Part shown: piece after piece, positions 23,335 to 34,715 of the stretch
Layout: every line of letters starts with the position of its first letter
Numbering within the stretch: position 1 is the stretch's first letter
Assembly: GCA_027422505.1 (NCBI GenBank)
Contig: JAPQWV010000005.1
Coordinates: 7,073,501 to 7,137,500, forward strand
DNA from: Craterostigma plantagineum
Lineage: Eukaryota; Streptophyta; Magnoliopsida; Lamiales; Linderniaceae
DNA: 64,000 nt
Direction of reading: 5' to 3'
Program-made: the position numbers and the translations under genes
Notes under the pieces: model-generated
What the model saw: the letters and a program-made list of their open reading frames with translations, nothing else
What the model was told of the DNA's origin: nothing
Database searches by the model: none

Positions 23335-24185
23335 CGATATGGAAGTAAGGCTTTTTGGAAATGAAAAATCAAAAGTGGTCTCACATAGCGACTTAAACGT
23401 TAGTGCTCCCCTTGTCACTAACCGTACATTCATCGAACTGTAGTTTTTTATTGGTTGTTTGCCATTTGTGAATTTCGAAGGCCTTGGAGATGTAACCTCC
23501 TCGCTGGCATCTGTTGGGTACGGAACTTCCTGGTCACTACTTATTTCAATAACTTCGACGAAGTGCCATTTGAAGATGTTGGAGATAATTTCCCAGTTCT
23601 TCTCGCCGTTGAACACATAAGCCTCAACTAACGCTTCTTCCTACAACAAACATATTATTAGTGCAGTTTGTCTACGAGCTTGTCTACGAAATAACCAAGA
23701 TGTTGGAGAGAACGAATGTATTATATGAAAGAAACAAAGTTTTGTAAGACGCACCTGAATCCATTCATTCCACTTATAGTGTGGTGCATCGACAACATTG
23801 GAGTGTTTGTCATACGTCGTAAGTGGGTCATTCACCATCATCTTGAAAGTATGATAACGATACACGAGGAAGTCGATATGTTGTTCAATCCTCTCGCGCG
23901 TAAAGGTTGAACCGAACTCATTCAAGATCTTATCATGCAGTTTCTCGATTACCGGGCCACGCGGTTCGCCAACTTTGAAATTTCCAAGTTTGTTTTCCCG
24001 GGCCAGACACCTTATAAAGAAATCATCAATGTTCTCGGTCCAATACCGATCGAAGAGGTGCTGCGCCTGCGTCCTTATGTTGCTAGTGTAATGATCTTAA
24101 AAAAATGTTAAAACGTAAGTGCAGATTATACTCAATATTAGTTCAAAAAAATCAATCATTCCATGCATATACCTTCGTTCACCAT
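23335..24185 (-). CDS. Second Myb/SANT-like protein of the Harbinger element, 3' end disrupted
   Basis: The reconstructed exons are 24185-24173 (ATGGTGAACGAAG), 24095-23755, and 23640 onward. Splice sites are GT-AG and the phase closes as MVNE-DHYTSNIRTQAQHLFDRYW. The domain pattern (W-T, FDRYWTENIDDFF, NEFGSTFTRERIEQHIDFLV, YKWNEWIQ, NWEIISNIF) fits the Myb/SANT-like DNA-binding family of Harbinger ORF1. The tail includes EVIEISSDQEVPYP. The hAT insertion at 23327 replaces the original last codons and adds roughly 50 foreign residues. A TATA box lies 65 bases upstream. Otherwise the frame is intact, unlike the plus-strand genes. Confidence 0.6.
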
Positions 24186-24248
24186 TCTGTTGATAGATAT
24201 GCTATGCTCTCTTGCCGTTTATTGACTAGTACACATGCCCAAACAGTT

Positions 24249-24257
24249 CTATTTATA
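24249..24257 (-). promoter_or_regulatory. TATA box of the minus-strand Myb/SANT gene
   Basis: On the minus strand the bases read TATAAATAG, about 65 bases before the proposed ATG at 24185. Confidence 0.5.
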
Positions 24258-24821
24258 GCAAGACCAACATGTTATAAAAGATACATTTAATGTTCATCAT
24301 TAATAAGGTGTTTATCCTCCAACCATAAAGGATTAACAACTGAAGATTTTGTGGAGATAACACTCGAGTGGAATGTCTACCTCAAAACACATATCAACTG
24401 AAGATTGACAACTGAATGTGTTTATACTCATTTATGATGATAGTTGAGAACGAAAATGAAGCTTCCATTTATCATGTTAAACGGTCCAATAGTGACTAAA
24501 CACAACATTATCTTGCTTCAACAAATAGAAAATAGAGATTTGATTACAGCAAAGATGAGCAAAAATAACTGTTAAAATACATGTGTTGTTCTAATAGCAT
24601 GATCGAAATAGACAAACAAACCATACAAATAATTATCCTACATTGAGCCGGAACATTGATAATACACACACCAACAGGATCTACGAAATACACATAGAAG
24701 CCATACAAAAAATTCTCAATGCAGCCTAACATGTTTTACAGGGCATTGTCCAATTTACTTGAAAAGTACAACGTAATGTGGAGTAGAAGTAAAATCGCAA
24801 TCCACTTCTTAATGCCACCAC

Positions 24822-25205
24822 TTATTTTACGGACCTCGAATAGAGCACCCCGTGATCCACAACGGTCGTATGGATTGTACCAACATTAATGACAATTTCC
24901 ATTGCAATCCTTCGATTTTCCATAAGTTCGTACTTTAACAAGGCGAGTTCCTCGTAGATAGCGGTGGCATCAACATTTAGTTCTCCCGGTGATTGGTCAC
25001 AAGACTCGTCGTTGTTTGATGCTTGGTCGATTGTCTTGGAGTAGGTTATGCTTTTTGGGTGCAACCATTTCCAATACCCACATGAACGATGGCTACAAAC
25101 GGCATATAACTTACCAAATGTAGGCTTACTTGCACCAACTACTTCGACAGAGGCTTTCATTCCATCACGGCAATGACACCTCTCAACTTCATACCGTATA
25201 TCCAT
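24822..25205 (-). CDS. GRF-type zinc-finger protein, 127 aa, inside Harbinger
   Basis: The N-terminal half has CHC at residues 10-12, then GKLYAVC, SC and GYWKWLHP, the spacing of a plant GRF zinc finger (family of the small At4g04775-like proteins). The C-terminal half is a predicted helix (AIYEELALLKYELMENRRIA) followed by a hydrophobic stretch, as usual in this family. GRF fingers bind DNA or nucleic acids in other proteins. The role here is unknown. An upstream in-frame ATG at 25232 is separated from the chosen start by a TGA, so the original protein may have begun nine residues earlier. Its place between the Harbinger TIRs suggests it is element cargo or part of the system. Confidence 0.65.
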   Translation of the reverse strand: MDIRYEVERCHCRDGMKASVEVVGASKPTFGKLYAVCSHRSCGYWKWLHPKSITYSKTIDQASNNDESCDQSPGELNVDATAIYEELALLKYELMENRRIAMEIVINVGTIHTTVVDHGVLYSRSVK

Positions 25206-25590
25206 TTGTCAAAATTCGGTCTCGGAAGACATCCTAACCATGCAAGAGGTTTATGCGGAACAACTATTGGCTTCAAGATACAACAGAGCATGAAGATGAA
25301 ACATTCAATGGCACCAAATCATAGAACACTACATCAGTAGAAACATTTAAGATTACAAAAGACTCGCAAAATAGTAAAACACAGCACCATTAGAAACATC
25401 CGATATAGTAACGGCTCTGCAGATACTAGAACACAACAGCACTTAACCCCGCATAATATACACATATTTCTCATCATGCCAATTAAAAACAAGCACGGTA
25501 CCTTCGCGGTTCAGTCCAAAAAAATCAGGAAATTGATAATGCGTTGCTGAGAAAATAAAAGAACATACACCAAGTGAATCAGACTGGTAT

Positions 25591-28566
25591 TGTAACGACC
25601 CTACTTCTTAAATACGTATTTTGGCGGGTTTTACGCAGCGTAAGCAGCGGATAGCCCATTTAATAAAAACTTTTATTACATAATAATATTCAAGTACTGG
25701 GCCGAAGCCCAAAAGTCTAAACCCGTAAATAAAAAAAATTGTTTTACAACACACATATTATTGTATTAGACCGAAGCCCAAATAGTAACAATACGAAACA
25801 TGAATGAAATACTCCACAGGTCGCGTTTCATGTACTGCCCCGCACTCAAAAGACCGTGGAGTCACCGCCATCAGCCGCCTCACCTACATACGTAAACCCT
25901 GAGCTTTTGCCCAGTAGATGAAAACATGCAATGCAAATGCTCTCACACCCCAATCCCGACATAACTCACAAAATACACGCTCGACTCTTTTCTCATATCT
26001 CATTTCATCACATCACATCACATCAGGGCCCGAGGCTTAGGTACTAAAGGCAACACGCGCGCGCAGGGGTCCGTAGCTCGGGAGGCCCCACTCCCCACAA
26101 GGGTCAGTAGCTCGGGAGGCCCACTCCCCACATCTCAATCATATAGTGCGCCTTAGTCCTAACCTCAACTCATACCATTCGACAACCATCACTCGGTCAT
26201 AAACTACCCCACTCATCAACACTATACGATGTCACCGTGACTACGCACGATTCTCTCCCCTCATAACACGTGTATGCAAATGTCATGCAAGTAAAATGCA
26301 ATACATAAAGATGCAAATCTTCATATCATGTATCGGCCCGAGGTATCAGCTTGGCCCGATCCGAAAACTATCGTACGCTAAATAATCGGGCCCAAAGCCC
26401 GCGTTCCGAATTACTCGGCCCGAAACCTTACTCATCGATCTCTCCCGAAATTTCACTAAGAGTTCCCAAAATTTAATCCTTTTCACTTTATTTAACACCC
26501 TAATTTCAAAATTGGTCCCTAATTTAATATATTTTTAAATTCTATTGTCCAACTTTCAAAATATCACTTAAATTTCTAATTTAAAAATATCTTTCTAAAT
26601 TTTGCATTTAAAACCCCAAAATTTCATAGTTTACTTTCAAGGATCTGAAAATTTCCTAAGTTTCAGATCTGCCCCAAATCTTTAAAAATTTCAGATCTAC
26701 CCCGAAAGTTTATATTCATTTAAAAATCTCCCCTGTTGGGATTTTACATTCTCAGCTCCCAGATTTAAAACTTTTCAATCTAGTCCCCGAATTTTTGAAA
26801 ATTACACAAAGGACCGCAATTATTTATTCCGAATTTCAAATCTGCCCCAAAATCTTTATATTTCTTCAAAAATCTCCCCTATCCGGATTTTACATTCTCA
26901 GCCACCAGATTTTTGAAACTTTTCAATCTAGTCCCCAAATTTTTGAAAATTACCCAAAGGACCCCAATTATTTATTCCGAATTTTAAATATGTCCTAAAA
27001 ACTTTATATTTCTTTAAAAATATCCCCTATTCGGAATTTTACAACACAGACTCCCTGAATTTTGTAAAATTTCGATCAAGTTCCAAAATTTTAAAAATAA
27101 TTATTTTATACGGCTGTTTTGCGACAGTTTTGGATTTCTCAATGATCACAAGGTAAACGATGTCCGATGGACCTGAAATTTTAACCACAGATAAAGGACT
27201 TGCAAATCTTAGTTCAGAGGAATTTTTAATCTGAAGTCTAGATTGTGAGATATGAATTTTTGAACCTCTTGGCCGAAATGGATAAAGAAAACCCTAGAAA
27301 ACCCTAATTCTCCCCAAGTTTTGCCCTATCCTCTTAATCTAAAGTCCTCTATCCCTATTTCCAAATATTCATAGATCTAAAAATACTCAATCTCGTGCTC
27401 CCTAAGATAACCAACGAAAAATTCATGCAAGCAAATTATTATTATCACATAAACACGAAGAATTCGATGAATAACATGCAAAACACGTAAAATTCACAAA
27501 TCCTATATTCTTTACGTATGTAGGTGATCTTCACCTACCTTATTTCCGTAATCCCGACCCTAGAAATTCCGATCCCGAGCCCCTCCACGTGTCCGCGGAT
27601 TTTTTTTTTTCCTCCTCCTCCCTTTTTTTTCCTCTCTTCTTCTTCCTTTTTCTTTCTTTTTCTTTCTTTCCTTTCTTTCTTTTTTTTTTCTTTCTTTTCT
27701 CTTTCTTTCCTTTCTTCCCTCTCCCTCTCGGTTCCTCTTCCTCCCTTCCTCTCTATTTCTTTCTTTACTTTTTGATTATCATTCTTGTCTTCATGCACCA
27801 AATAATGTGTATTAGTTGAGGAGCCTTTGTTTTTATTCCATAAATTAGGTAATGGTGATTAGATGATGATGAGCTCTCCCCAACGTGGCCTCCCTCTCCT
27901 TTTCTTTATCTTATGGGTTGTAAATTTGTCCTAAAGCAATGAGGTGTATTAGGGGTCCTTATCTTGTCCTTATGTAACCAATGAGGTTGTATTAGTTGCA
28001 TTAATAGGTAAGAATTTTTTATTTTATTATACCAACCAACTTTATTAATTCCCTCTCTCTCATTTTCGTTTTTGATGTCCTTTATTTTATTTATTTATTA
28101 TTATATATATTTTCTTTAAAGTAATGAGGTGATGGTGTTTTGTTTTTACTCCCTTAATAATATAACATCATGAGACCAAAATAAACTTAATTAAGTTAGG
28201 GTAGGTGATGATGAGTTCTCATCTTGGCCTTTTCCATTTAGATTAAAAATATGACATTTTATTTTATATTATTAGGCCAAACGTATTGATTATTATTATT
28301 ATATTTATTTATTTATTTGGGCTTTCATCTTGTTTTTGGCTCATTTAAATTTTATTAAAGTACCAAACTTCCAACCTTTTATTTTGGGCCATTATTTCCT
28401 TCATTTGGCCCATAAATAAATTTTTGGTCCATTTAAATTTTTCGGGCTCAATTGTAAATCTTGGCTCGTCTCGAGAAGAAATCGGTGTATGTTCGAAAAT
28501 CAACTCCACACATTCCGAATATTATTAAAATAATCCCGTATAAATTTTCGCGGGTATTACAGGTCA
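25591..28566 (+). mobile_element. Solo LTR, 2976 bp, TSD GGTAT
   Basis: It starts TGTAACGACCCTACTTC and ends TTACAGGTCA. Perfect 5-bp duplications GGTAT flank it (25586-25590 and 28567-28571). The TGTAACGACCC start and great length are typical of some plant Ty3/gypsy LTRs (Tekay-like); that assignment is from memory. A 170-base C/T-only tract lies at 27600-27770. A related but different LTR piece lies at 46169. There is no internal coding domain. Confidence 0.85.
27600..27770. repeat. Polypyrimidine tract in the solo LTR
   Basis: Almost pure C/T on the plus strand (CTTCC, TTTCTTT and CCTCC units). Long open frames on both strands here are artefacts of this low-complexity tract. Confidence 0.9.
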
Positions 28567-29056
28567 GGTATGCATCGGCTAAACATTCAAGCATAATTTG
28601 CGTGAAGCAAGCCAACCCTAAAATGTTCGTTTTCATTACGCCCAATCAACACAACTAGAATCCAACGCTGTAATTTTATAAATCGAAACAGGTAGAAATT
28701 AGTCAAGAGCACCTGAAATAAACCTATCGGAGTTCGATGGCTTATTAGAAACAGACCGCCGTGCAGTACTCTCGTGAGTCGTCGTGCTCTTCGCAGCGTG
28801 TGAGTAGATGCGCTGAATTGATGTGGGCTAAAAATCCATCCAGGGGTAAAATGGTCATTTCGAGTGTATTGGATTGGGAAAAGATTAGTTTTATCTAGGA
28901 AAGTGAACAATATTATTAGTCACATCCAAATAAGTGTACATCTCAAGTGAACGGGATTACATAGTATTACAATCACTAGATAAAAATCATCCTATCTTAT
29001 CCTGTCTGGCATACTAAACGCAGCATTCAAGTAATTGGACACATGGCATCTCCACA

Positions 29057-30318
29057 CAGAGGTGGACGACCGGGTCCGACCCGATCGGGGTTTTCCCCGA
29101 TCGGAACACAATCGGGTTAGAAATTGGGTATCGGGTAATATGTATATCGGGTCGGTATCAGTAGCATACCCGACACTAGAATAAAAAAAAATAAAAATAA
29201 CTCATATAAAAACTAAACCCGACTAGAACGGTCAATTTGGCCTGCAGGCTGGCCCGCCCGCCACTCCAAAAGGGCGGGCTGAGCTGGAATTTTTAGGCCC
29301 GCCAAGGAGCGGGCCGCGGGCTTGGCGGGGCGGGCCGGTCCGCCAATTTATTAATTACATATTATATTTAAAATATATTAATGTTAATAAATATATAATT
29401 AAATTTATAGTTAATAATTCATTAATTAGACAATAATTAACTACATAAATATTAATAAATATATAATTATTTGTTTATGTATTAATAAATACCTTAATTA
29501 ATAAAAATATATATAATAAATAAAGTATAAAGTTAAAAAAAAATAAAAATAAAAAACTTCTAAGTGGGCGGGCCTGGCCCGCCGCGGGGCGGACTGGGTT
29601 CCATTTTTCCAGGCCCTCTACATGGGGGCCAGCCCGCTCCGTCCCGCCAAATGACGGGCTTTGACAGGCGGCGGGCCAGCCCGCCCCGGCCCGGCCCATT
29701 GACAGCTCTAAACCCGACTAATAAAAGAAAAGAACACAAACATAACTAAGTCCAACTAATGAAAGAAAAAAAAATATGTCTATTTTTAAACTTGTTTTTT
29801 TTATGGTGTTGAATTTATTTTATTGTTGATGTTGATGGTGTTGAATTTATTTTATTATTAATGGTGTTTAATTTTTTTTATTGTCGATCATGTTTAATTT
29901 TTTTTATTGTTGAAGGCATTAAACTTAATTAAAGCTTATCTATAGTTTGATAAATAAAAAAAATAAAAGAAAAAAAAACCGAACCCGACTGTGGGGTACC
30001 GTCGGACACATGCTATTGAATTTATTTTATCGTTGATAATGACGGTGTTGAATTTATTTATTATTAATGGTGTTTACATTTTTATTGTTGATGGTGTTTA
30101 ATTTAGTTTACTGTTGAAGGAATTGAATTTAATTTAAGCTTACTTAAATTTAAAAAAATAAATACTTAAAAGAAAAATAAAATAAAAACCCAAACTCAAC
30201 CCGTGGGTACCCGCATTTGATCGGATTGAGATCGGGTATCAAATTCGCTACCCGATTACATCGAATACCCAATCCGAAAAACTCGAACCCCGAAAAACCC
30301 GACCCGATCCCACCCCTA
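29057..30318. mobile_element. Outer non-autonomous hAT-like element, 1.26 kb
   Basis: The left end AGAGGTGGACGACCGGGTCC and the right end GACCCGATCCCACCCCTA form imperfect inverted repeats of the same type as the element at 22440. CGGGT/ACCCG units crowd both ends. An 8-bp duplication is not clean (TCTCCACA against TCCTCCCC), so this is an older copy. A second hAT element is inserted inside it. Internal repeats of GGTGTTGAATTTATTTTA type fill the middle. Confidence 0.65.
29224..29710. mobile_element. Nested hAT-like element, 487 bp, TSD AACCCGAC
   Basis: The left end TAGAACGGTCAATTTGGCC pairs with the reversed right end TAGAGCTGTCAATGGGCC. The flanks are perfect 8-bp duplications (29216-29223 and 29711-29718). 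The subterminal parts are rich in GGCGGGCC motifs and the core is AT-rich. It lies inside the outer hAT element, so it is younger. Confidence 0.9.
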
Positions 30319-30923
30319 TCCTCCCCATAGGGTGAAGTTGGGCAAAAAGAAAGATGATTAATTTATTTTGTGCAGTTTGAGTTAAATAGTATAAAGATGA
30401 TGATGATAATCAAAAGATACCATTAGCTAACTAATCAATATTTTTTTTCATAAGTGAGTTGGTACCTATGATGATACATGGCCTTTGTCTGCCATAAAAG
30501 TAGCATCAACGATTGGGATGTAAGAAACCACCTTTTATACTATTGAGCATATATTTAATTGTGAGATGTAATCGAATGAAATCGATTCATGGGATCATCT
30601 TAAATCATCAAATCTGCCTTTTCTTGATTCTCTTTTTCTTTTTAAATTATTAATTTTAATTCTTTTGTTACAACTGTATCCTTCAATTTTTATTTATTCC
30701 AATGTAACCCTCATTCTAAATTAATAACTTCTTATAAATACATATAGCTTACTATTGGGCCTATATGGGTTTTCTAAGAAGAAAAGGAAATTTAGCTTTG
30801 GGCTCATATTGGGACGAAGGAATAAGTTATTTGGGGCGAAAATTGTGGGTGAAGGAAGAGAGAGCAAATTCCAAAATCAATTAATATTTGTTATTCTCCG
30901 TTTCTGTTTTACGGTGAAGAAAA
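30319..30923 (+). promoter_or_regulatory. NDUFA12 upstream region
   Basis: No other gene is seen. The hAT element ends about 600 bp before the NDUFA12 start codon, so it borders the promoter of this housekeeping gene. Several TATAAATA-like patches are present (for example near 30734), but none is decisive. Confidence 0.4.
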
Positions 30924-32263
30924 ATGGCGTCGGTGGTGAGAGGGGCGATTAACCTAATCAGAGAAAAAGGCATCGGCGGATTTTTCCGGGAGATTAGAAA
31001 CGAAGGATACCTGTTAGTTCTCTCTATTTCTGTTTTCTGATTGCTCATTTAATTTTAGTATTTTCGTATAATTTTGTAGAGAATTTCGTAGCACTTCTAA
31101 TTTGATGCCCGATTCTGATTTCGTTTTGTGCGTTGAAATTGAATTCGATCTTTTGGGGATCGGAAATGGCCGCATTTTGGTTTATTTTCAGCTGGAAAGT
31201 AGGAATCTCGATGTCTAAAATATAGGATATGCATTCCCATTGATGATCTGAAATTTTGAACTATTCTTAACTCGCTAATCTTTGCAGGAGCGCCCTTTTG
31301 GATGGGAATCTCATGTAAGTGAAATTATTCCACTATTTTTCGATCAATTTTTTTTTTTTCCTTGATGTAAAATGAGCAATAGTTGGACAGAGGGGTGAAG
31401 ATCAATTATGAGAAATCTTGCTTTACTATGAGTGTGTTGGTAGCCTGTATGTCACAAATGCTTTATCATATTTTGTGTGCCATAACGCTTGTTTACGGTT
31501 TCTTTTATCTCTTGCTCTTGTCCTTGTTGACATTTTTAGTATCTTAAGTTTGGAATTTCCTTCTTCTTGTGGTACAGTCTTGCATGTCGCTCACATTCTA
31601 TTATGCTCAGCTGTTTAGCAACATGAAAGTTGCTCTCCATTTATGTGTCTGTGATAGTGCTGGTTAAAATTTACGGGCTGCTTAAATTAACGATTTCTAT
31701 TCTGATATACAACGGTGGGTCACAATCCAGGCAAACGAAAATCCATAACATCGGCGCAACTCTTGTTGGTGTTGATAAGTTTGGCAACAAGTACTATGAG
31801 AAACTCGGGGACACCCAATATGGTGAGCAGTCAAAATAGGGAGGCAACCATAAATCTCACTGATCTTAATTCATGCTTCTCTCCCACTTCTTTCCTATCA
31901 AAAGAATCGTCATTCAATAACTGCAGGGAGGCATAGGTGGGTGGAATATGCTTCCAAGAATCGCTACAATGCCTCTCAAGTCCCGCCAGAATGGCATGGC
32001 TGGCTTCATTACATAACCGACCATACGGGCGATGAGGTTAGTTTTTGCGTCTTGAACTTTTCTTCATTCGTGTGGGGTCCGTGTCTGAATTTCAAGTGCT
32101 TGTTTAGTTGCTGCTTTTGAAGCCACGGAGATATGGGGTCGAACACAAGGAGAACTTCTCGGGCGAGGGAGATGAGTACATTTATCATTCGAAAGGGCAT
32201 ACGCTCAATCCCGGGCAAAGGGACTGGACTAGGTACCAGCCATGGCAACCCAAGAAGGGTTAA
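30924..32263 (+). CDS. NDUFA12: NADH dehydrogenase 1 alpha subcomplex subunit 12 (complex I)
   Basis: Five exons: 30924-31012, 31288-31314, 31731-31822, 31927-32036, 32108-32263. All have GT-AG borders and the sum is 158 codons (157 aa), the usual plant length. The protein reads MASVVRGAINLIREKGIGGF, then NIGATLVGVDKFGNKYYEKL, RHRWVEYASKNRYNASQVPP and EWHGWLHYITDHTGDELL, near-identical to plant B17.2 subunits. It is an accessory subunit at the matrix arm of mitochondrial complex I. The 27-base second exon is unusually small but conserved in phase. A hAT element sits 158 bp after the stop codon, probably at or near the 3' UTR. Confidence 0.95.
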
Positions 32264-32420
32264 GGCGGGCCCCGCCCGCCTTTTGCTCGGGCTTGGTCGG
32301 GCTTTCTTTTTTCGGGTTTTTGTTGAATGAAATAAAAACTGAAAACTTTTTGGAGGAATCTATCCATTGCTGTAACTTTGGACTTTCACTGTAATTTGTG
32401 CTTTACTACAACTATGTAAT

Positions 32421-33121
32421 TAGGGGTGAGCAAAACCGGATATCCGGTTTTTTGGATATCCGGATTTTCGGATATCGAAAAATGGTATCCGTATCCGCTC
32501 CGGTTTTAATCGGATATCCGAAAATCGGATATCCGTTTATTCGGATATTTACACAGGATATCCGCATCCGGTTTTTAAATTTATTTTTCTTATATTTTCT
32601 ATTATTTTCTTTTGAAAATCATATTTTTATTTCTTATCACAATTAAAAAATATATTTTTTAATATAAGAATTTCTAGACATATTAATTGAGACAATATGT
32701 GAATTTATGATTCAAAATTACATAATAAATAATAAACACAATACCACAAATTCACATTAATTTTTCAACTCGCGTCTCGATGTTTTTATGTTTTTTTTTT
32801 ATTTCAATTCTCTAACAAAGTTTTTTGCAATAATAAAAATAATATAAATTTAAATATTCTACTTGATGATTTTTTCCTTTTTGGACATTCATTTTTCTTT
32901 TTGGACTATTTTTTATTTTTTAATTTTTTTTTTAAATATAAAACCGGATACCGGATATCCGGATTTTAGACAAACCACTATCCGTATCCGATCCGGTTAG
33001 TTTAAAATAAATCGGATCGGATATCCGATCCGGTTTTTAAAACCGGATATCCGTTTTTTCGGGTTTTGAAAACCGGATACCGGATCGGAATCCGGTTTCC
33101 GGATATTTTTGCTCACCCCTA
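32421..33121. mobile_element. Non-autonomous hAT-like element rich in CGGATATCC, 701 bp
   Basis: The ends TAGGGGTGAGCAAAACCGG and the reversed TAGGGGTGAGCAAAAATATC are inverted repeats of 15 identical bases. GGATATCC palindromes fill both subterminal regions, so the element can fold back on itself. A clean 8-bp duplication is not visible (TATGTAAT against CTTGGGAT). It lies directly downstream of NDUFA12. Confidence 0.75.
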
Positions 33122-33289
33122 CTTGGGATCAATGAATTGCACTAAATTACAAGTTTTACACATGATATTGTTAATATTTTACGGTTATAACCGTAAATTA
33201 TTTTCTTATAAATAATAGAAGTAATGAAAGCAAATTAAAATTATTTAAAAATGACATAAGATATAAACTAATTTTATATAATTATAAAA

Positions 33290-33483
33290 TTGTAGGTGTT
33301 CTCATATATGGACACGCGTCCCTCACCTTAGAAAATAAATTAAATATAAAAATTCCAAAAGAATTTCACTACCATGTTAAAATTCCACAATAACTAACCA
33401 TCGTCAAACTTAGTTTTAATAATTTTATTAAAATATAATAACTACAGATAGTCAATACCGTGCATTGCACGAGTAAAAAACTA
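33290..33483 (+). mobile_element. Helitron-like 3' end and body fragment
   Basis: The stretch GGACACGCGTCCCTCACC resembles the Helitron-like stretches at 4990 and 45830. It ends with an imperfect palindrome CCGTGCATTGCACGAG and ACTAAG at 33478-33483. The CTAA end is not followed by T as the rule asks, so the terminus may be mutated. Confidence 0.4.
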
Positions 33484-34478
33484 AGTATATCTATATTTAT
33501 ATATTTGTACATGCATGGAATGTGTTTAAATATTAGTGTATAAAACGGTGGTAAAAACCATCGAGTAACCGATTTGGTGTGTCATGTCATGTTTTCTTTA
33601 TTTATTTCATTTATTTTCCACACAAGTTAATTTACGTACATAAAATATCTAACCAACTTAAATATAATGTGTCATTTTAATAAAAAAAATACTGATAAAA
33701 ATACGGAAATCTGCTATTAAATACCTAATGGTATAAAAAAAACCAGTTCAGACCCTTGTCAGGGTAATTTTATAATGAGGTACCCGTCCGAAACATTTTT
33801 CCTTATTAGGTACCTGATGGACACTATTACCCCTGTATATACATTTGAATTACATTTTAACCTAGGTTTTAAATTAAATAAACTAAAACATAAAAATCAA
33901 AGGGGAACGAACATCCCAAATCAAACCCTACCTTAGCAGAACACTAGTTCGAGCCCCCCACAAACGAAACAGATCCCTCAGTCATCCCAAATCAACGTGG
34001 TAGGAACGAACATCCCAAATCGAAGCAGTAACATCAGCAGAAGAAAACGATCGACAAGGTAAGAAGCTATCAATCGCAGTAAATCTTGTCTTTTCGGAAT
34101 TTTTTTGTCAAATATTATGTTAATCTTCGTTTTTGGTAGCGTCGGTCGTCGATTAGTACTTGGACTATGACTGCATTACTATTTTGATTCGAGATTTTCC
34201 ATTTTCTTTGATTTCTGGTCGATTAGGGCTTAGATTGTGGGTTTCTTTCGTGTATTGACTTGTGGGTTTTTTTTTTCTTTCAAATTGGTGGTTTTTAGTT
34301 GCTGAAAATGGTATCGTTTCTGCCTTCGGTTGGGGTTATGATTATGCTCTGTTTTTGTACTGTTTATGCATTGTACTGATACTCTTTGTTAGCTATTTGG
34401 GTACTATATGTATGAACAAAATGGAACTGTATGCTCATTATTTGATTCCTCTGTTTCTGTTTTATTTGCTTTGTAGAA

Positions 34479-34715
34479 ATGGCACGAAAGTCTAAAATGG
34501 AGACACCTCGTAATGACTATGAGCTCTCGTCCAGATGTCATCCTTCTCGTTTCAGAAAAGCAATGATCTCCATAAAGAAGAAGATGACCATTGCGCAAAA
34601 GCAAGCTCTTAAAAAGACATCGTTCTATTTTTTCCTAAATATGCCTAAGATGTCCCATTGTAAATTTACCGTACCATTCCGTGTATATGTAACGTATCGT
34701 AATCAGAATATATGA
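34479..34715 (+). pseudogene. N-terminal remnant of a MULE-carried DUF1985/Ulp1-like gene
   Basis: The 78-codon frame starts MARKSKMETPRNDYELSSRC and contains RCHPSRFRKAMISIKKKMTIAQKQALKKTSF-type text. This resembles the region in front of the DUF1985 domain in plant MULE proteins that also carry a Ulp1-like protease ('RC.P.RF.KA...L...Q..AI...GFG'). An upstream leader with a GTAAG donor is at 34058. The frame runs directly into the GTACC array, which replaces the rest of the gene. The match is short and from memory, so confidence is moderate to low. Confidence 0.4.

Larger units (their letters stand above)
18694..29025 (+). mobile_element. PIF/Harbinger element, 10.3 kb with later insertions, four genes
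   Basis: The ends are perfect 13-bp inverted repeats (TGCTGCGTTTAGT), flanked by TTC on both sides (18691-18693 and 29026-29028), a 3-bp duplication as in PIF/Harbinger. Inside are a DDE transposase gene and a Myb/SANT gene on the plus strand, and a second Myb/SANT gene and a GRF zinc-finger gene on the minus strand. A hAT element (22440-23326) and a solo LTR (25591-28566) are later insertions, each with its own TSD. Removing them gives an original length of about 6.5 kb. Transposase and first Myb gene carry stops or frameshifts, so the copy is no longer autonomous. Confidence 0.8.

Noticed and set aside
27524..27819. Overlapping long frames on both strands
   Set aside because: They come from the C/T-only tract in the solo LTR and give only Phe/Ser/Leu or Lys/Arg/Glu runs.
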